Shown here one piece after another: positions 1-16,240 of a stretch of 64,000 nucleotides of DNA. The notes under the pieces were generated by a model. The model searched no databases. It was not told the DNA's origin and saw nothing but the letters and a program-made list of their open reading frames with translations. Location: positions 170,693,107 to 170,757,106 of the forward strand of contig CP136061.1 of assembly GCA_032622095.1 (NCBI GenBank). Reading direction: 5' to 3'. Position numbers and translations under genes: made by a program. The stretch is from Siphonodentalium dalli (lineage: Eukaryota; Mollusca; Scaphopoda; Gadilida; Siphonodentaliidae). The first letter of the stretch is position 1. Every line of letters begins with the position of its first letter.

Positions 1-480
1 CACATATATAGGTATCCCCGCAACATACATCTATAAGTCTCCCCACCACATACATATATAGGTATCACCACCACATACATCTATAGGTATCACCACCACA
101 TACACATATAGGTATCCCCGCCACATACATCTATAGGTATCCCCGCCACACACATATATAGGTATCCCCGCCACATACATCTATAGGTATCCCCGCCACA
201 CACATATATAGGTATCCCCACCACATACATATATAGGTATCCCCACCACATACATCTATAGGTCTCCCCGCCACATACATATATAGGTATCCCCACCACA
301 AACATATATAGGTATCCCCGCAACATACATCTATAGGTCTCCCCGCCAAATACATATATAGGTATCCCCACCACATACATATATAGGTATTCCCACCACA
401 TACATATATAGGTATCACCACCACATACATCTATATGTATCCCCACCACATACATATATAGGTATCACCACCACACACAT
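1..480 (+). repeat. Partial copy of the 1,350-bp higher-order unit
   Basis: The variants here line up with 1,580-1,910 at an offset of 1,526 bp near base 101 and 1,476 bp from about base 220 onward. The 50-bp change of offset is explained by a two-monomer duplication at 121-220. A 26-bp monomer with an extra A lies at about 475-500. The copy is cut by the left window edge. Confidence 0.7.
121..220 (+). repeat. Local duplication of a 50-bp dimer
   Basis: Bases 121-170 and 171-220 are the same two-monomer sequence, one monomer with CATCTATAGG and CCG and one with CACACATATATAGG and CCG. The matching region near 1,650 has the dimer once. This is a simple slippage or exchange event of two monomers. 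Confidence 0.8.
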
Positions 481-829
481 ATAATATGTCTGCCCACCAC
501 ACACATATATATGTATCCCCGCCACATACTTATATAGGTATCCCCGCCACACACATATATAGGTATCCCCACCACACAAATATATAGGTATCCCCGCCAC
601 ACACATATATAGGTATCCTCACCACACACATATATAGGTATCCCCGCCACAGACATCTATAGGTATCCCCACCACATACATATATAGGTATCCCCACCAC
701 ATACATATATAGGTATCACCACCACATACATCTATAGGTATCACCACCACACACATATATAGGTCTCTCCACCACATACATCTATAGGTATCACCACCAC
801 ACACATATATAGGTCTCTCCACCACATAC

Positions 830-3529
830 ATATATAGGTATCCCCGCCACACACATATATAGGTATCCCCGCCACAATCATATATAGGTACTCCCGCCGC
901 AAACATATATAGGTATTGCCGCCACATACATATATGGGTATTCCCGCCACACACATATATAGGTCTCCCCACCACACAAATATATAGGTATCCCAGCCAC
1001 ACACATATATAGGTATCCTCACCACACACATATATAGGTATCCCCGCCACATACATATTTAGGTATCCCTACCACATACATATATAGGTATCACCACCAC
1101 ACACATATATAGGTATCACCACCACATACATGTATATGTATCACCACCACACACATAAATAGGTATCACCACCACACACATATATAGGAATCCCCACCAC
1201 ATACATCTATAGGTATCACCACAACATACATCTATAGGTATCACCCCCACATACATCTATATGTATCCCCACCACATACATATATAGGTATCACCACCAC
1301 ACACATATAGAAGTCTCCCCACCACACACATATATAGGTATCCCCGCCACATACATCTATAAGTCTCCCCACCACATACATATATAGGTATCACCACCAC
1401 ACACTTATATAAGTCTACCCACAACACACATATATAGGTATCACCACCACACACATATATAAGTCTCCCCACCACATACATATATAGGTATCCCCACCAC
1501 ATACATCTATAAGTCTCCCCACCACACACATATATAAGTCTCCCCGCCACATACATCTATAAGTCTCCCCACCACATACATATATAGGTATCACCACCAC
1601 ATACATCTATAGGTATCACCACCACATACACATATAGGTATCCCCGCCACATACATCTATAGGTATCCCCGCCACACACATATATAGGTATCCCCACCAC
1701 ATACATATATAGGTATCCCCACCACATACATCTATAGGTCTCCCCGCCACATACATATATAGGTATCCCCACCACAAACATATATAGGTATCCCCGCAAC
1801 ATACATCTATAGGTCTCCCCGCCAAATACATATATAGGTATCCCCACCACATACATATATAGGTATCCCCACCACATACATATATAGGTATCACCACCAC
1901 ATACATCTATAGTTATCACCACCACACACATAAATAGGTATCCCCAACACACACATATATAGGTATCAACACCACATACATATATAGGTATCCCCACCAC
2001 ACACATATATAGGTATGCCCACCACATACATCTATAGGTATCCCCACCACATACATCTATAGGTATCACCACCACATACTTCTATAGGTATCACCACCAC
2101 ATACATCTATATGTATCCCCACCACATACATATGTAGGTATCACCACCACACACATATATAAGTCTCCCCACCACACACATATATAGGTATTCCCGCCAC
2201 ATACTTATATAGGTATCCCCGCCACAATCATATATAGGTATCCCCGCCGCAAACATATATAGGTATCGCCGCCACATACATATATGGGTATTCCCGCCAC
2301 ACACATATATAGGTCTCCCCACCACACAAATATATAGGTATCCCCGCCACACACATATATAGGTATCCTCACCACACACATATCTAGGTATTCCCGCCAC
2401 ATACATATTTAGGTATCCCTACCACATACATATATAGGTATCACCACCACACACATATATAGGTATCACCACCACATACATGTATATGTATCACCACCAC
2501 ACACATAAATAGGTATCACCACCACACACATATATAGGTATCCCCACCACATACATCTATAGGTATCACCACAACATACATCTATAGGTATCATCCCCAC
2601 ATACATCTATATGTATCCCCACCACATACATATATAGGTATCACCACCACACACATATAGAAGTCTCCCCACCACACACATATATAGGTATCCCCGCCAC
2701 ATACATCTATAAGTCTCCCCACCACATACATATATAGGTATCACCACCACACACTTATATAAGTCTACCCACAACACACATATATAGGTATCACCACCAC
2801 ACACATATATAAGTCTTCCCACCACATACATATATAGGTATCCCCACCACATACATCTATAAGTCTCCCCACCACACACATATATAAGTCTCCCCGCCAC
2901 ATACATCTATAAGTCTCCCCACCACATACATATATAGGTATCACCACCACATACATCTATAGGTATCACCACCACATACACATATAGGTATCCCCGCCAC
3001 ATACATCTATAGGTATCCCCGCCACACACATATATAGGTATCCCCACCACATACATATATAGGTATCCCCACCACATACATCTATAGGTCTCCCCGCCAC
3101 ATACATATATAGGTATCCCCACCACAAACATATATAGGTATCCCCGCAACATACATCTATAGGTCTCCCCGCCAAATACATATATAGGTATCCCCACCAC
3201 ATACATATATAGGTATCCCCACCACATACATATATAGGTATCACCACCACATACATCTATAGTTATCACCACCACACACATAAATAGGTATGTCCAACAC
3301 ACACATATATAGGTATCAACACCACATACATATATAGGTATCCCCACCACACACATATATAGGTATGCCCACCACATACATCTATAGGTATCCCCACCAC
3401 ATACATCTATAAGTATCACCACCACATACTTCTATAGGTATCACCACCACATACATCTATATGTATCCCCACCACATACATATGTAGGTATCACCACCAC
3501 ACACATATATAAGTCTCCCCACCACACAC
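830..3529 (+). repeat. Two tandem copies of a 1,350-bp (54-monomer) higher-order unit
   Basis: Positions p and p+1,350 carry the same monomer variants across this range, giving copies at about 830-2,179 and 2,180-3,529. 1,350 is exactly 54 x 25. The copies share rare variants, such as GCCGCAAACATATATAGG near 897 and 2,247 and AGGTATCCCTACC near 1,061 and 2,411. They differ by scattered single bases. To the left the match fades between about 780 and 830. A third copy begins at about 3,530 but loses roughly 75 bp (three monomers) near 3,576 and then drifts. Edges are good to about one or two monomers. Confidence 0.85.
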
Positions 3530-4275
3530 ATATATAGGTATTCCCGCCACATACTTATATAGGTATCCCCGCCACACACATATATAGGTCTCCACACCAC
3601 ACAAATATATAGGTATCCCCGCCACACACATATATAGGTATCCTCACCTCACACATATATAGGTATCCCCGCCACAGATATCTATAGGTATTCCCACCAC
3701 ATACATATATAGGTATCCCCATCACATACATATATAGGTATCACCACCACATACATCTATAGGTATCACCACCACACACATATATAGGTCTCCCCGCCAC
3801 ATACATATATAGGTCTCCCAGCCACACAGATATATAGGTATCCCCGCCACAATCATATATAGGTATCCCCGCCACACACTTATATAGGTCTCCCCGCCAC
3901 ATACATATATATGTCTCCCCGCCGCACATATATATAGGTATCCCCGCCACATACATATATAGGTATCCCCGCCACACACATATATAGGTCTCCCCACCAC
4001 ACAAATATAAAGGTATCCCCGCCACACACATATATAGGTATCCTCACCACACACATATATAGGTATCCCCACCACATACATATTTAGGTATCACCACCAC
4101 ATACATCTATAGGTATCACCACCACACACATAAATAGGTATTCCCACCACACACATATATAGGTATCACCACCACATCCATATATAGCTAACCCCACCAC
4201 ACACATATATAGGTATCCCCACCACATACATCTATAGGTATCCCCACCACATACATCTATAGGTATCACCACAAC

Positions 4276-4291
4276 ATACATATATATGTAT
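4276..4291. other. Perfect 16-bp palindrome (representative site)
   Basis: The sequence is ATACATATATATGTAT, its own reverse complement. The consensus monomer has ATACATATATAGGTAT here, which fails symmetry at one base pair only; the G-to-T variant at monomer base 15 makes it perfect when base 10 is A. I also found perfect copies starting at 6714, 8230, 9249, 10815, 12155, 13119, 19682, 36176, 38607, 42985, 45209, 48802, 56098 and 58249; there may be more. Several are HOR equivalents of each other (36176/38607; 42985/45209/48802; 56098/58249). Cruciform or hairpin formation is inference. Confidence 0.85.
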
Positions 4292-4456
4292 CACCCAAAC
4301 ATACATCTATATGTATCCCCACCACATACATATATAGGTATCACCACCACACACATATATAAGTCTCCCCACCACACACATATATATGTATCCCCGTCAC
4401 ATACATCTATAAGTCTCTCCACCACATCCATATATAGGTATCACCACCACATACAT

Positions 4457-5031
4457 CTATATGTATAACCACCACATACACATATAGGTATCCCCGCCAC
4501 ATACATTTATAGGTATCCCCGCCACACACATATATAGGTATCCCCACCACATAGTTCTATAGGTATCCCCGCCACATACATCTATATGTCTCCCCGCCAC
4601 ATACATATATAGGTATCCCCACCACATAAATATATAGGTATCCCCAACACATACATCTATAGGTCTCCCCGGCACATACATATATAGGTATCCCCACCAC
4701 AAACATATATAGGTATCCCCGCCACATACATATATAGGTCTCCCCGCCAAATACATATATAGGTATCCCCACCACATACATATATAGGTATCCCCACCAC
4801 ACACATATATAGGTATCCCCACCACATACATATATGGGTATCCTCACCACACACATATATAGGTATCCCCACCACATACATATATAGGTATTCCCACCAC
4901 ATACATCTATAGGTATCCCCGCCACATACATCTATAGGTAACCCCGCCACACACATATATAGGTCTCCCAGCCACATACATATATAGGTATCCCCATCAC
5001 ATACATATATAGGTATCCCCACCACACACAT
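4457..5031 (+). repeat. Run of about 23 monomers with no length change
   Basis: Across this stretch every monomer is 25 bp, so all three minus-strand frames stay open together for 124 codons or more. It marks the transition from domain 1 to the anchor-bearing domain. Variation is by substitution only. Nothing in it suggests a gene. Confidence 0.7.
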
Positions 5032-5043
5032 CTATAGGTATCC

Positions 5044-5950
5044 TCACCATACACATATATAGGTATCCCACCACATACATCTATAGGTATCCCCACCACA
5101 CATATATATAGGTATCCCCACCACACACATATATATGTATCCCCACCACATACATCTATAGGTATCCCCACCACACACATATAGGTATCCCCGCCACACA
5201 CATCTATAGGTATCACCTCCACATACATATATAGGTATCCCCACCACATACATCTATAGGTATCCCCACCACATACATATATAGGTATTCCCACCACATA
5301 CATATATAGGTATCCCCACCACATACATATATAGGTATCCCCACCACATACATATATAGGTATCCCCACCACATACATCTATAGGTATCCCCACCACACA
5401 CATCTATATGTATCACCACCACACACATCTATAGGTATCCCCACCAAACACATATATAGGTATCCCCACCATACACATCAATATGTATCACCGCCACACA
5501 CATATATAGGTATCCCCACCACATACATCTATAGGTATCCCCACCATACACATCTATAGGTATCCCCACCATACACATCTATATGTATAACCGCCACACT
5601 CATATATAGGTATCCCCACCACATACATCTATAGGTATCACCACCACATACATATATAGGTATCCCCACCACATAAATCTATAGGTATCCCCACCACACA
5701 CATCTATATGTATCACCACCACATACATATATAGGTATCCCCACCACACACATATAGGTATCCTCACCACACACATGTATAGGTATCCTCACCACACACA
5801 TATATAGGTATCCCCGCCACATACATCTATAGGTATCACCACCACATACATCTATAGTTATCACCACCACATACATATATAGGTATCCCCGCCACATACA
5901 TATATAGGTATCACCACCATACACATCTATAGGTATCCCCGCCACACACA
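5044..5950 (+). repeat. Segment repeated at 10,536-11,443 (offset 5,492)
   Basis: Variants from 5,044 to 5,950 reappear 5,492 bp downstream with few changes, including the anchor at 5591 (second copy 11083). This places the 5.0-6.0-kb segment as a partial earlier unit of the 6-13-kb array. Together with copies A and C it means that about 8 kb here arose from two rounds of copying at two scales. Confidence 0.75.
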
Positions 5951-6049
5951 TCTATAGGAATCCCCACCACATACATATATAGGTATCCCCACCACATACA
6001 TATATAGGTATCACCATCACACACATATAAGTATCCCCGCCACATACAT

Positions 6050-9000
6050 ATAGGTATCCCCACCACACACATATAGGTATCCCCACCACACACATCTATA
6101 GGTATCACCTCCACATACATATAGAGGTATCCCCAACACATACATATATAGGTATCCCCACCACATACATATATAGGTATCCCCACCACATACATATATA
6201 GTTATCCCCCGCCACACACATATATAGGTATCCCCACCACACACATATATAGGTATCCCCACCACATACATATATAGGTATCACCATCACACACATATAT
6301 AGGTATCCCCACCACATACATATATTGGTAGCCCACCACATACATCTATAGGTATCCCCACCGCACACATATATTGGTATCCCACCACATACATCTATAG
6401 GTATCCCCACCGCACACATATATAGGTATCCCCATCACATACATACATAGGTATCCCCACCACATACATATATAGGTATCCCCACCACATACATCTGTAT
6501 GTATCCCCACCACACACATATATAGGTATCCCCACCACATACATATATAGGTATCCCCACCACATACATATATAGGTCTCCCCACCACATACATCTATAT
6601 GTATCCCCACCACATACATATTTAGGTATCCCCACCACATACATCTATAGGTATCCCCACCACATACATATATAGGTATCCCCACCACATACATATATAG
6701 GTATCCCCACCACATACATATATATGTATCCCCACCACATACATATATAGGTATCCCCACCACATACATCTATAGGTATCCCCACCACACACATCTATAT
6801 GTATCACCACCACACACATCTATCGGTATTCCCACCAAACACATATATAGGTATCCCCACCATACACATCAATATGTATCACCGCCACACACATATATAG
6901 GTATCCCCACCACATTCATCTATAGGTATCCCCATTATACACATCTATAGGTATCCCCACCATACACATCTATATGTATAACCGCCACACTCATATATAG
7001 GTATCCCCACCACATACATCTATAGGTATCACCACCACATACATATATAGGTATCCCCACCACATAAATCTATAGGTATCCCCACCACACACATCTATAT
7101 GTATCACCACCACATACATATATAGGTATCCCCACCACACACATATATAGGTATCCCACCACATACATAAATAGGTATCCCCACCACACACATATAGGTA
7201 TCCTCACCACACACATATATAGGTATCCTCACCACACACATATATAGGTATCCCCGCCACATACATCTATAGGTATCACCACCACATACATCTATAGTTA
7301 TCACCATCACATACATCTATAGGTATCCACACCACATACATCTATAGGTATCCCCACCACATACATCTATATGTATCCCCGCCACACACATCTATAGGTA
7401 TCCTCACCATACACATATATAGGTATCCCACCACATTCATTTATAGGTATCCCCACCACACATATATATAGGTATCCCCACCACACACACATATATGTAT
7501 CCCCACCACATACATCTATAGGTATCCCCACCACACACATATAGGTATAATCGCCACACACATCTATAGGTATCACCTCCACATACATATATAGGTATCC
7601 CCACCACATACATTTATAGGTATCCCCACCACATACATATATAGGTATTCCCACCACATACATATATAGGTATCCCCACCACATACATATATAGGTATCC
7701 CCACCACATACATATATAGGTATCCCCACCACATACATCTATAGGTATCCCCACCATACACATCTATATGTATCCCCACCATGCACATCTATATGTATAA
7801 CCGCCACACTCATATATAGGTATCCCCACCACATACATCTATAGGTATCACCACCACATACATATATAGGTATCCCCACCACATAAATCTATAGGTATCC
7901 CCACCACACACATATATAGGTATCCCCACCACACACATCTATAGGTATCCTCACCACACACATATATAGGTATCCCACCACATACATCTATAGGTATCCC
8001 CACCACACATATATATAGGTATCCCCACCACACACATATATATGTATCCCCACCACATACATCTATAGGTATCCCCACCACACACATATAGGTATCCCCG
8101 CCACACACATCTATAGGTATCACCTCCACATACATATATAGGTATCCCCACCACATACATCTATAGGTATCCCCACCACATACATATATAGGTATTCCCA
8201 CCACATACATATATAGGTATCCCCACCACATACATATATATGTATCCCCACCACATACATATATAGGTATCCCCACCACATACATCTATAGGTATCCCCA
8301 CCATACACATCTATATGTATCACCACCACACACATCTATAGGTATCCCCACCAAACACATATATAGGTATCCCCACCATACACATCAATATGTATCACCG
8401 CCACACACATATATAGGTATCCCCACCACATACATCTATAGGTATCCCCACCATACACATCTATAGGTATCCCCACCATACACATCTATATGTATAACCG
8501 CCACACTCATATATAGGTATCCCCACCACATACATCTATAGGTATCACCACCACATACATATATAGGTATCCCCACCACATAAATCTATATGTATCCCCA
8601 CCACTCACATCTATATGTATCACCACCACATACATATATAGGTATCCCCACCACATACATATAGGTATCCCCACCACACACATACAGGTATCCCCACCAC
8701 ACACATCTATAGGTATCACCTCCACATACATATAGAGGTATCCCCAACACATACATATATAGGTATCCCCACCACATACATATATAGGTATCCCCACCAC
8801 ATACATATATAGTTATCCCCGCCACACACATATATAGGTATCCCCACCACACACATATATAGGTATCCCCACCACATACATATATAGGTATCACCATCAC
8901 ACACATATATAGGTATCCCCACCACATACATATATTGGTAGCCCACCACATACATCTATAGGTATCCCCACCGCACACATATATTGGTATCCCACCACAT

Positions 9001-12000
9001 ACATCTATAGGTATCCCCACCGCACACATATATAGGTATCCCCATCACATACATACATAGGTATCCCCACCACATACATATATAGGTATCCCCACCACAT
9101 ACATCTGTATGTATCCCCACCACACACATATATAGGTATCCCCACCACATACATATATAGGTCTCCCCACCACATACTTCTATATGTATCCCCACCACAT
9201 ACATATTTAGGTATCCCCACCACATACATCTATAGGTATCCCCACCACATACATATATATGTATCCCCACCTCATTCATATATAGGTATCCCCACCACAT
9301 ACATATATAGGTATCCTCACCACATACATATATAGGTATCCCCACCACATACATCTATAGGTATCCCCACCACACACATCTATATGTATCACCACCACAC
9401 ACATCTATATGTATCCCCACCAAACACATATATAGGTATCCCCACCATACACATCAATATGTATCACCGCCACACACATATATAGGTATCCCCACCACAT
9501 TCATCTATAGGTATCCCCACCATACACATCTATAGGTATCCCCACCATACACATCTATATGTATAACCGCCACACTCATATATAGGTATCCCCACCACAT
9601 ACATCTATAGGTATCACCACCACATACATATATAGGTATCCCCACCACATAAATCTATAGGTATCCCCACCACACACATCTATATGTATCACCACCACAT
9701 ACATATATAGGTATCCCCACCACACACATATATAGGTATCCCACCACATACATATATAGGTATCCCCACCACACACATATAGGTATCCTCACCACACACA
9801 TATATAGGTATCCTCACCACACACATATATAGGTATCCCCGCCACATACATCTATAGGTATCACCACCACATATATCTATAGTTATCACCACCACATACA
9901 TCTATAGGTATCCACACCACATACATCTATAGGTATCCCCACCATATACATCTATATGTATCCCCGCCACACACATCTATAGGTATCCTCACCACACACA
10001 TATATAGGTATCCCACCACATACATCTATAGGTATCCCCACCACACATATATATAGGTATCCCCACCACACACACATATATGTATCCCCACCACATACAT
10101 CTATAGGTATCCCCACCACACACATATAGGTATCCCCGCCACACACATCTATAGGTATCACCTCCACATACATATATAGGTATCCCCACCACATACATCT
10201 ATAGGTATCCCCACCACATACATATATAGGTATTCCCACCACATACATATATAGGTATCCCCACCACATACATATATAGGTATCCCCACCACATACATAT
10301 ATAGGTATCCCCACCACATACATCTATAGGTATCCCCACCATACACATCTATATGTATCCCCACCATACACATCTATATGTATAACCGCCACACTCATAT
10401 ATAGGTATCCCCACCACATACATCTATAGGTATCACCACCACATACATATATAGGTATCCCCACCACATAAATCTATAGGTATCCCCACCACACACATAT
10501 ATAGGTATCCCCACCACACACATCTATAGGTATCCTCACCACACACATATATAGGTATCCCACCACATACATCTATAGGTATCCCCACCACACATATATA
10601 TAGGTATCCCCACCACACACATATATATGTATCCCCACCACATACATCTATAGGTATCCCCACCACACACATATAGGTATCCCCGCCACACACATCTATA
10701 GGTATCACCTCCACATACATATATAGGTATCCCCACCACATACATCTATAGGTATCCCCACCACATACATATATAGGTATTCCCACCACATACATATATA
10801 GGTATCCCCACCACATACATATATATGTATCCCCACCACATACATATATAGGTATCCCCACCACATACATCTATAGGTATCCCCACCATACACATCTATA
10901 TGTATCACCACCACACACATCTATAGGTATCCCCACCAAACACATATATAGGTATCCCCACCATACACATCAATATGTATCACCGCCACACACTTATATA
11001 GGTATCCCCACCACATACATCTATAGGTATACCCACCATACACATCTATAGGTATCCCCACCATACACATCTATATGTATAACCGCCACACTCATATATA
11101 GGTATCCCCACCACATACATCTATAGGTATCACCACCACATACATATATAGGTATCCCCACCACATAAATCTATAGGTATCCCCACCACACACATCTATA
11201 TGTATCACCACCACATACATATATAGGTATCCCCACCACACACATATAGGTATCCTCACCACACACATATATAGGTATCCTCACCACACACATATATAGG
11301 TATCCCCGCCACATACATCTATAGGTATCACCACCACATACATCTATAGTTATCACCACCACATAAATATATAGGTATCCCCGCCACATACATATATAGG
11401 TATCACCACCATACACATCTATAGGTATCCCCGCCACACACATCTATAGGAATCCCCACCACATACATATATAGGTATCCCCACCACATACATATATAGG
11501 TATCACCATCACACACATATAAGTATCCCCGCCACATACATATAGGTATCCCCACCACACACATATAGGTATCCCCACCACACACATCTATAGGTATCAC
11601 CTCCACATACATATAGAGGTATCCCCAACACATACATATATAGGTATCCCCACCACATACATATATAGGTATCCCCACCACATACATATATAGTTATCCC
11701 CGCCACACACATATATAGGTATCCCCACCACACACATATATAGGTATCCCCACCACATACATTTATAGGTATCACCATCACACACATATATAGGTATCCC
11801 CACCACATACATATATTGGTAGCCCACCACATACATCTATAGGTATCCCCACCGCACACATATATTGGTATCCCACCACATACATCTATAGGTATCCCCA
11901 CCGCACACATATATAGGTATTCCCATCACATACATACATAGGTATCCCCACCACATACATATATAGGTATCCCCACCACATACATCTGTATGTATCCCCA

Positions 12001-13290
12001 CCACACACATATATAGGTATCCCCACCACATACATATATAGGTATCCCCACCACATATATATATAGGTCTCCCCACCACATACATCTATATGTATCCCCA
12101 CCACATACATATTTAGGTATCCCCACCACATACATCTATAGGTATCCCCACCACATACATATATATGTATCCCCACCACATACATATATAGGTATCCCCA
12201 CCACATACATATATAGGTATCCTCACCACATACATATATAGGTATCCCCACCACATACATCTATAGGTATCCCCACCACACACATCTATATGTATCACCA
12301 CCACACACATCTATATGTATCCCCACCAAACACATATATAGGTATCCCCACCATACACATCAATATGTATCACCGCCACACACATATATAGGTATCCCCA
12401 CCACATTCATCTATAGGTATCCCCACCATACACATCTATAGGTATCCCCACCATACACATCTATATGTATAACCGCCACACTCATATATAGGTATCCCCA
12501 CCACATACATCTATAGGTATCACCACCACATACATATATAGGTATCCCCACCACATAAATCTATAGGTATCCCCACCACACACATCTATATGTATCACCA
12601 CCACATATATAGGTATCCCCACCACACACATATAGGTATCCTCACCACATACATATATAGGTATCCCCACCACACACATATAGGTATCCTCACCACACAC
12701 ATATATAGGTATCCTCACCACACACATATATAGGTATCCCCGCCACATACATCTATAGGTATCACCACCACATACATCTATAGTTATCACCACCACATAC
12801 ATCTATAGGTATCCACACCACATACATCTATAGGTATCCCCACCACATACATCTATATGTATCCCCGCCACACACATCTATAGGTATCCTCACCACACAC
12901 ATATATAGGTATCCCACCACATACATCTATAGGTATCCCCACCACACATATATATAGGTATCCCCACCACACACACATATATGTATCCCCACCACATACA
13001 TCTATAGGTATCCCCACCACACACATATAGGTATCCCCGCCACACACATCTATAGGTATCACCTCCACATACATATATAGGTATCCCCACCACATACATC
13101 TATAGGTATCCCCACCACATACATATATATGTATTCCCACCACATACATATATAGGTATCCCCACCACATACATATATAGGTATCCCCACCACATACATA
13201 TATAGGTATCCCCACCACATACATCTATAGGTATCCCCACCATACACATCTATAGGTATCCCCACCATACACATCTATATGTATAACCGC
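6050..13290 (+). repeat. ~2.6-kb higher-order unit, three copies
   Basis: Copy A is about 6,050-8,650, copy B about 8,660-11,220 and copy C about 11,540-13,290. A and B align at offset 2,610 left of about 6,560 and 2,585 right of it, because B lacks one 25-bp monomer there. C aligns with A at 5,491 and, further right, 5,486. Between B and C lie about 270 extra bp of related monomers. Private variants such as TATATTGGTAGCCCACC (about 6,322, 8,932 and 11,813) and TATAGAGGTATCCCCAACAC (about 6,121, 8,731 and 11,612) tie the copies together. After 13.4 kb copy C switches to a different module, which suggests an unequal exchange. Boundaries are approximate. Confidence 0.8.
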
Positions 13291-16240
13291 CACACTCATA
13301 TATAGGTATCCCCACCACATACATCTATAGGTATCACCACCACATACATATATAGGTATCCCCACCACATAAATCTATAGGTATCCCCACCACACACATC
13401 TATATGTATCACCACAACATACATATATAGGTATCCCCACCACACACATATATAGGTATCCCACCACATACATATATAGGTATCCCCACCACACACATAT
13501 AGGTATCCTCACCACACACATATATAGGTATCCTCACCACACACATATATAGGTATCCCCGCCACATACATCTATAGGTATCACCACCACATACATCTAT
13601 AGTTATCACCACCACATACATCTATAGGTATCCACACCACATACATCTATAGGTATCCCCACCACATACATCTATATGTATCCCCGCCACACACATCTAT
13701 AGGTATCCTCACCACACACATATATAGGTATCCCACCACATACATCTATAGGTATCCCCACCACACACATATATAGGTATCCCCACCACACACATATATA
13801 GGTATCCCCACCACATACATCTATAGGTATCCCCACCACACACATATAGGTATCCCCGCCACACACATCTATATGTATCACCTCCACATACATATATAGG
13901 TATCCCCACCGCATACATCTATAGGTATCCCCGCCACATACATATATAGGTATTCCCACCACATACATATATAGGTATCCCCACCACATACATATATAGG
14001 TATCCCCACCACATACATATATAGGTATCCCCACCACATACATCTATAGGTATCCCCACCACACACATTTATATGTATCACCACCACACACATCTATAGG
14101 TATCGCCGCCACACACATATATAGGTATCCCCACCACACACATATATAGGTATCCCCACCACATACATATATAGGTATCACCATCACACACATATATAGG
14201 TATCCCCACCACATACATATATTGGTATCCCACCACATACATCTATAGGTATCCCCACCGCCCACATATATTGGTATCTCACCACATACATCTATAGGTA
14301 TCCCCACCGCATACATATATAGGTATCCCCATCACATACATACATAGGTATCCCCACCACATACATATATAGGTATCCCCACCACATACATCTGTATGTA
14401 TCCCCACCACACACATATATAGGTATCCCCACCACATACATATATAGGTATCCCCACCACATACATCTATATGTATCCCCACCACATACATATTTAGGTA
14501 TCCCCACCACATACATCTATAGGTATCCCCACCACATACATAAATATGTATCTCCACCACATACATATATAGGTATTCCCACCACATACATATATAGGTA
14601 TCCCCACCACATACATATATAGGTATCCCCACCACATACATCTATAGGTATCCCCACCACACACATCTATATGTATCACCACCACACACATCTATAGGTA
14701 TCCCCACCAAACACATATATAGGTATCCCCACCATACACATCAATATGTATCACCTCCACACACATATATAGGTATCCCCACCACATACATCTATAGGTA
14801 TCCCCACCATACACATCTATAGGTATCCCCACCATACACATCTATATGTATAACCGCCACACTCATATATAGGTATCCCCACCACATACATCTATAGGTA
14901 TCACCACCACATAAATATATAGGTATCCCCACCACATAAATCTATAGGTATCCCCACCACACACATCTATATGTATCACCACCACATACATATATAGGTA
15001 TCACCTCCACATACATATAGAGGTATCCCCAACACATACATATATAGGTATCCCCACCACATACATATATAGGTATCCCCACCACATACATATATAGTTA
15101 TCCCCGCCACACACATATATAGGTATCCCCACCACACACATATATAGGTATCCCCACCACATACATATATAGGTATCACCATCACACACATATATAGGTA
15201 TCCCCACCACATACATATATTGGTATCCCACCACATACATCTATAGGTATCCCCACCGCACACATATATTGGTATCCCACCACATACATCTATAGGTATC
15301 CCCACCGCACACATATATAGGTATCCCCATCACATACATACATAGGTATCCCCACCACATTCATATATAGGTATCCCCACCACATACATCTGTATGTATC
15401 CCCACCACACACATATATAGGTATCCCCACCACATACATATATAGGTATCCCCACCACATACATATATAGGTATCCCCACCACATACATCTATATGTATC
15501 CCCACCACAAACATATTGAGGTATCCCCACCACATACATCTATAGGTATCCCCACCACATACATATATAGGTATCCCCACCACATACATATATAGGTATC
15601 CCCACCACATACATATATAGGTATCACCACCACATACATATATAGGTATCCCCACCACATACATCTATAGGTATCCCCACCACACACATCTATATGTATC
15701 ACCACCACACACATCTATAGGTATCCCCACCAAACACATATATAGGTATCCCCACCATACACATCAATATGTATCACCGCCACACACATATATAGGTATC
15801 CCCACCACATACATCTATAGGTATCCCCACCATACACATCTATAGGTATCCCCACCATACACATCTATATGTATAACCGCCACACTCATATATAGGTATC
15901 CCCACCACATACATCTATAGGTATCACCACCACATACATATATAGGTATCCCCACCACATAAATCTATAGGTATCCCCACCATACACATCTATATGTATC
16001 CCCACCACACACATATATGTATCCTCACCACACACATATATAGGTATCCTCACCACACACATATATAGGTATCCCCGCCACATACATCTATAGGTATCAC
16101 CACCACATACATCTATAGTTATCACCACCACATACATCTATAGGTATCCACACCACATACATCTATAGGTATCCCCACCACATACATCTATATGTATCCC
16201 CGCCACACACATCTATAGGTATCCTCACCACACACATATA
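13290..16240 (+). repeat. Shuffled anchor modules, no gene
   Basis: Anchors at 13287, 14854 and 15877 are spaced 1,567 and 1,023 bp. The stretch from about 14,280 to 15,240 recurs at offset 9,787 (24,067-25,027). Variants are those of domain 2 in a new order. I see nothing other than satellite. Confidence 0.7.

Larger units (their letters stand above)
1..5040 (+). repeat. Satellite domain 1: CCG-rich, AGTCTCC-bearing subfamily
   Basis: This stretch has the same 25-bp monomer but a different mix of variants from the rest. CCCCGCCAC (with a CpG) in place of CCCCACCAC is frequent, and forms reading AAGTCTCCCC or AGGTCTCCCC are common; both are rarer downstream. Nearly all monomers are 25 bp, so long stretches keep one phase. 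The anchor variant typical of 5.6-27.2 kb is absent. The right limit is placed where that pattern begins and is approximate. No gene is seen. Confidence 0.75.

Noticed and set aside
4286-4468. A 60-codon plus-strand reading frame
   Set aside because: It is the same repeat read on the other strand, open only because several TATATAGG steps are mutated to TATATG or AAGT here. No supporting signal.
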